DNA from: a virus
Strand: one strand, 5' to 3'
IMG/VR virus record: IMGVR_UViG_3300009024_000077
Span: 1 to 22,636 of that record
DNA length: 22,636 bases
Part shown: positions 20,926 to 22,636 of the stretch, piece by piece
How the letters are laid out: each line of letters starts with the position of its first letter
Numbering within the stretch: the first letter of the stretch is position 1
Position numbers and translations under genes: made by a program
Notes under the pieces: model-generated
Database searches by the model: none
Seen by the model: only the letters and a program-made list of their open reading frames with translations
What the model was told of the DNA's origin: nothing

Positions 20926-21309
20926 ATGAATAAAGAAAAGCCTGACGCTATGGAGCAAGCACTAAAAAGTGCTAAGCTAACAATGATGCCAAAGTCTGGT
21001 TACGCCTGGGGTATTTATGCCTGGAAGAAGTCAAATGGAAAGTTCTTTACAGATGGAAGCGGTAACGTTTTGAACATACCAGCTAACAAGGGTGACCAAA
21101 ACCAGATTCAAAAACTTAAGACAGCAGCAGCTCATCACGGAGAGCCAGACGGCGAGGCCGTATTCTTTCCTGGTACTGAAAGAATTAGCGATGAAGAGTA
21201 CTCAGAACAGATTGACAGAATGAAGCAGGGACTTATCCCTAGCATGAATGACGTTGGTGCACTTCTTGCTGCTAAGAAGAGTCTTGATGCCTATGGAGAT
21301 GAGGGATAA
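20926..21309 (+). CDS. hypothetical protein upstream of portal
   Basis: The product is 127 residues from the ATG at 20926 (MNKEKPDAMEQ). It is soluble, with a small W/Y/G-rich domain (SGYAWGIYAWKKSNGKFFTDGSGN, middle of the first half) and then charged helices to the end. No family is recognised. Its TAA overlaps the ATG of the portal gene, so it is probably co-expressed with it and linked to head assembly or DNA packaging. The frame stays open upstream to 20878, but the leaderless promoter at 20914-20919 and the overlap with the previous gene argue for 20926. Confidence 0.75.
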   Translation: MNKEKPDAMEQALKSAKLTMMPKSGYAWGIYAWKKSNGKFFTDGSGNVLNIPANKGDQNQIQKLKTAAAHHGEPDGEAVFFPGTERISDEEYSEQIDRMKQGLIPSMNDVGALLAAKKSLDAYGDEG

Positions 21310-22636
21310 TGTCAGAATACATTATTAATGCAAGAATGGGCGAGTTTGACCCAGAGCCAAACGAATTTAAAGCAAAGGATCCATTTAATAAGTCTTGGGA
21401 TACACTAAAGACTCTTGGTGGGATAGATTCTAACTTTAAGCGTAGAGCTACCAGAATTTCTAAGGCTGTTGCTGTAGAGCCAACAGATAGATATCTTACA
21501 TCTGCTGGTGCCATCAAGACTGGTGAGGGTGCTAGCTCAAAGGAGATCAATCCTGGTTCTGTTTATCACAATGGTTACGGAATGTTTGATGTCATTACGC
21601 CACCATGGAACCTTTACGAACTGGCAAACTTTTATGACACTTCGTTTGCAAACCACGCAGCTATTGACGCTAAGGTTGAAAACATTGTCGGTCTTGGCTA
21701 TGACTTTAGCATTGGCAAGAGAGCACTAATGCAGCTTGAGTCAAATACAAATGAGACTGCAACTCAAAAGGCACGAAAGCGTATTGAGAGGGCACGACTA
21801 GAGTTGACAGAGTGGCTAGAGAGTCTTAATCAGGACGACTCGATCACACACACCCTAATGAAATTTTTTACAGACGTACAGGCAACGGGCAATGGATATC
21901 TTGAAGTGGGACGAAAGACTAACGGTGAAATTGGTTACCTAGGTCACATACCTGCTACAACAATGCGTGTCCGTAGACTGAGAGATGGATATGTTCAGAT
22001 CATTGGTCAGAAGGTTGTTTACTTTAGAAACTTCGGGGCAAAGAATCAGAATCCTATCACTACTGACCCAAGGCCAAATGAGATTCTTCACTATAAGGAA
22101 TATTCTCCACTAAACACGTTCTATGGTATTCCAGATATTATGTCTGCTATTTCATCTCTACAGGGAGATCAGCTAGCCAGCCAGTACAATATTGACTACT
22201 TTGCAAATAAAGCAACTCCTAGGTACATCGTAACTCTAAAAGGTGCAAAGCTATCTGGAGATGCAGAAGATAAGCTATTCAGATTTTTACAGACAAGTCT
22301 TAAGGGACAGTCTCACAGAACCCTCTACATTCCTTTGCCAGGAGACTCAGATACCAACAAGGTAGAGTTTAACATGGAGCCAATCGAGAATGGTGTTCAA
22401 GAGGCATCCTTTAATGAGTACAGGCTTCGTAACCGTGACGATATTCTTGTTGCCCATCAGGTTCCGCTATCTAAGATTGGTGGTGCAGATGCATCATCTA
22501 TTGCATCAGCCTTGGCTCAAGATAGGACATTCAAAGAGCAGGTAGCAAGACCAGCACAGACAAATCTTGAAAAGATGATTAATAAGGTTGTTCGTGAAAA
22601 GACAGACTTGCTAGAGTTTAAGTTTAATGAGCTCAC
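21309..22636 (+). CDS. phage portal protein, PBSX/HK97-like (3' end missing)
   Basis: About 442 residues are visible; the frame is still open at the window edge. The protein shows the portal pattern of the PBSX family: PPWNLYELANFYDTSFANHAAIDAKVENIVGLG is read across residues ~98-130, in which NHAAIDAK and VENIVGLGY are typical. Then come TGNGYLEVG near 197-205, a LHYKEYSPLNTFYGIPDI region near 258-277, and the SASALAQDR-like ASSIASALAQDRTFKEQ near 396-412. It would form the dodecameric DNA channel of the head. The start overlaps the stop of the preceding gene (TAATG), with GAGGGA as Shine-Dalgarno. Capsid genes presumably follow. Confidence 0.92.
   Translation, partial: MSEYIINARMGEFDPEPNEFKAKDPFNKSWDTLKTLGGIDSNFKRRATRISKAVAVEPTDRYLTSAGAIKTGEGASSKEINPGSVYHNGYGMFDVITPPWNLYELANFYDTSFANHAAIDAKVENIVGLGYDFSIGKRALMQLESNTNETATQKARKRIERARLELTEWLESLNQDDSITHTLMKFFTDVQATGNGYLEVGRKTNGEIGYLGHIPATTMRVRRLRDGYVQIIGQKVVYFRNFGAKNQNPITTDPRPNEILHYKEYSPLNTFYGIPDIMSAISSLQGDQLASQYNIDYFANKATPRYIVTLKGAKLSGDAEDKLFRFLQTSLKGQSHRTLYIPLPGDSDTNKVEFNMEPIENGVQEASFNEYRLRNRDDILVAHQVPLSKIGGADASSIASALAQDRTFKEQVARPAQTNLEKMINKVVREKTDLLEFKFNEL

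Overview
This window looks like part of the genome of an AT-rich tailed dsDNA phage (Caudoviricetes). It runs from small early- or accessory-type genes on the left, through a very large receptor-binding/tail-appendage region, to the start of a portal protein gene at the right edge. Known domain types carry the identification: HK97/PBSX-type portal, collagen-like Gly-X-Y fibres, Ig/FN3/He_PIG repeats, LamG-like domains, Mtd-like fibre N-termini, and a soluble lytic transglycosylase fold. Host inference: many starts have no Shine-Dalgarno site and instead sit at the predicted +1 of a TATAAT-like -10 box (leaderless mRNAs). This, together with the membrane protein at 1653, is most comfortable with a low-GC actinobacterial host such as freshwater Nanopelagicales. 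That is an inference, not a proof.

Layout. Positions 1-1958 hold small genes on both strands: a 26-aa membrane microprotein, two paralogous ~65-aa proteins, a prolyl-hydroxylase-like 2OG-Fe(II) oxygenase, a six-cysteine mini-protein, a short tandem-repeat region, and a membrane/coiled-coil protein that could be a holin. Positions 1959-2291 are an AT-rich non-coding stretch with a promoter that feeds straight into a terminator-like hairpin, predicting a ~50-nt RNA. Positions 2292-6897 hold fibre/appendage genes: an Ig-like protein, two collagen-like proteins, a second Ig-like protein with a partner, and a two-gene fibre pair. Positions 6899-7495 carry, on the opposite strand, a secreted lytic transglycosylase with a hairpin leader. 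Positions 7597-13826 hold a third Ig-like protein with its partner and a run of modular fibres sharing N- and C-terminal modules. The run ends in an FN3 protein with an extraordinary Phe-Pro 13-residue tandem repeat. Positions 13879-14678 hold a second probable 2OG oxygenase coupled to a Cys-rich mini-protein. Positions 14717-20908 hold a second fibre pair and a 1177-residue LamG-type tail protein. Positions 20926-22636 hold a 127-aa unknown gene and the incomplete portal gene.

How it works together. Most of the window appears to build and diversify the host-recognition surface of the virion by shuffling and duplicating fibre modules. Two oxygenases may modify virion or host molecules. Expression seems unusually fragmented: many genes or gene pairs carry their own extended -10 promoter. 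Some of these give leaderless transcripts and others give short leaders with a Shine-Dalgarno site. No terminase, capsid, integrase, tRNA or CRISPR array is visible in the window.
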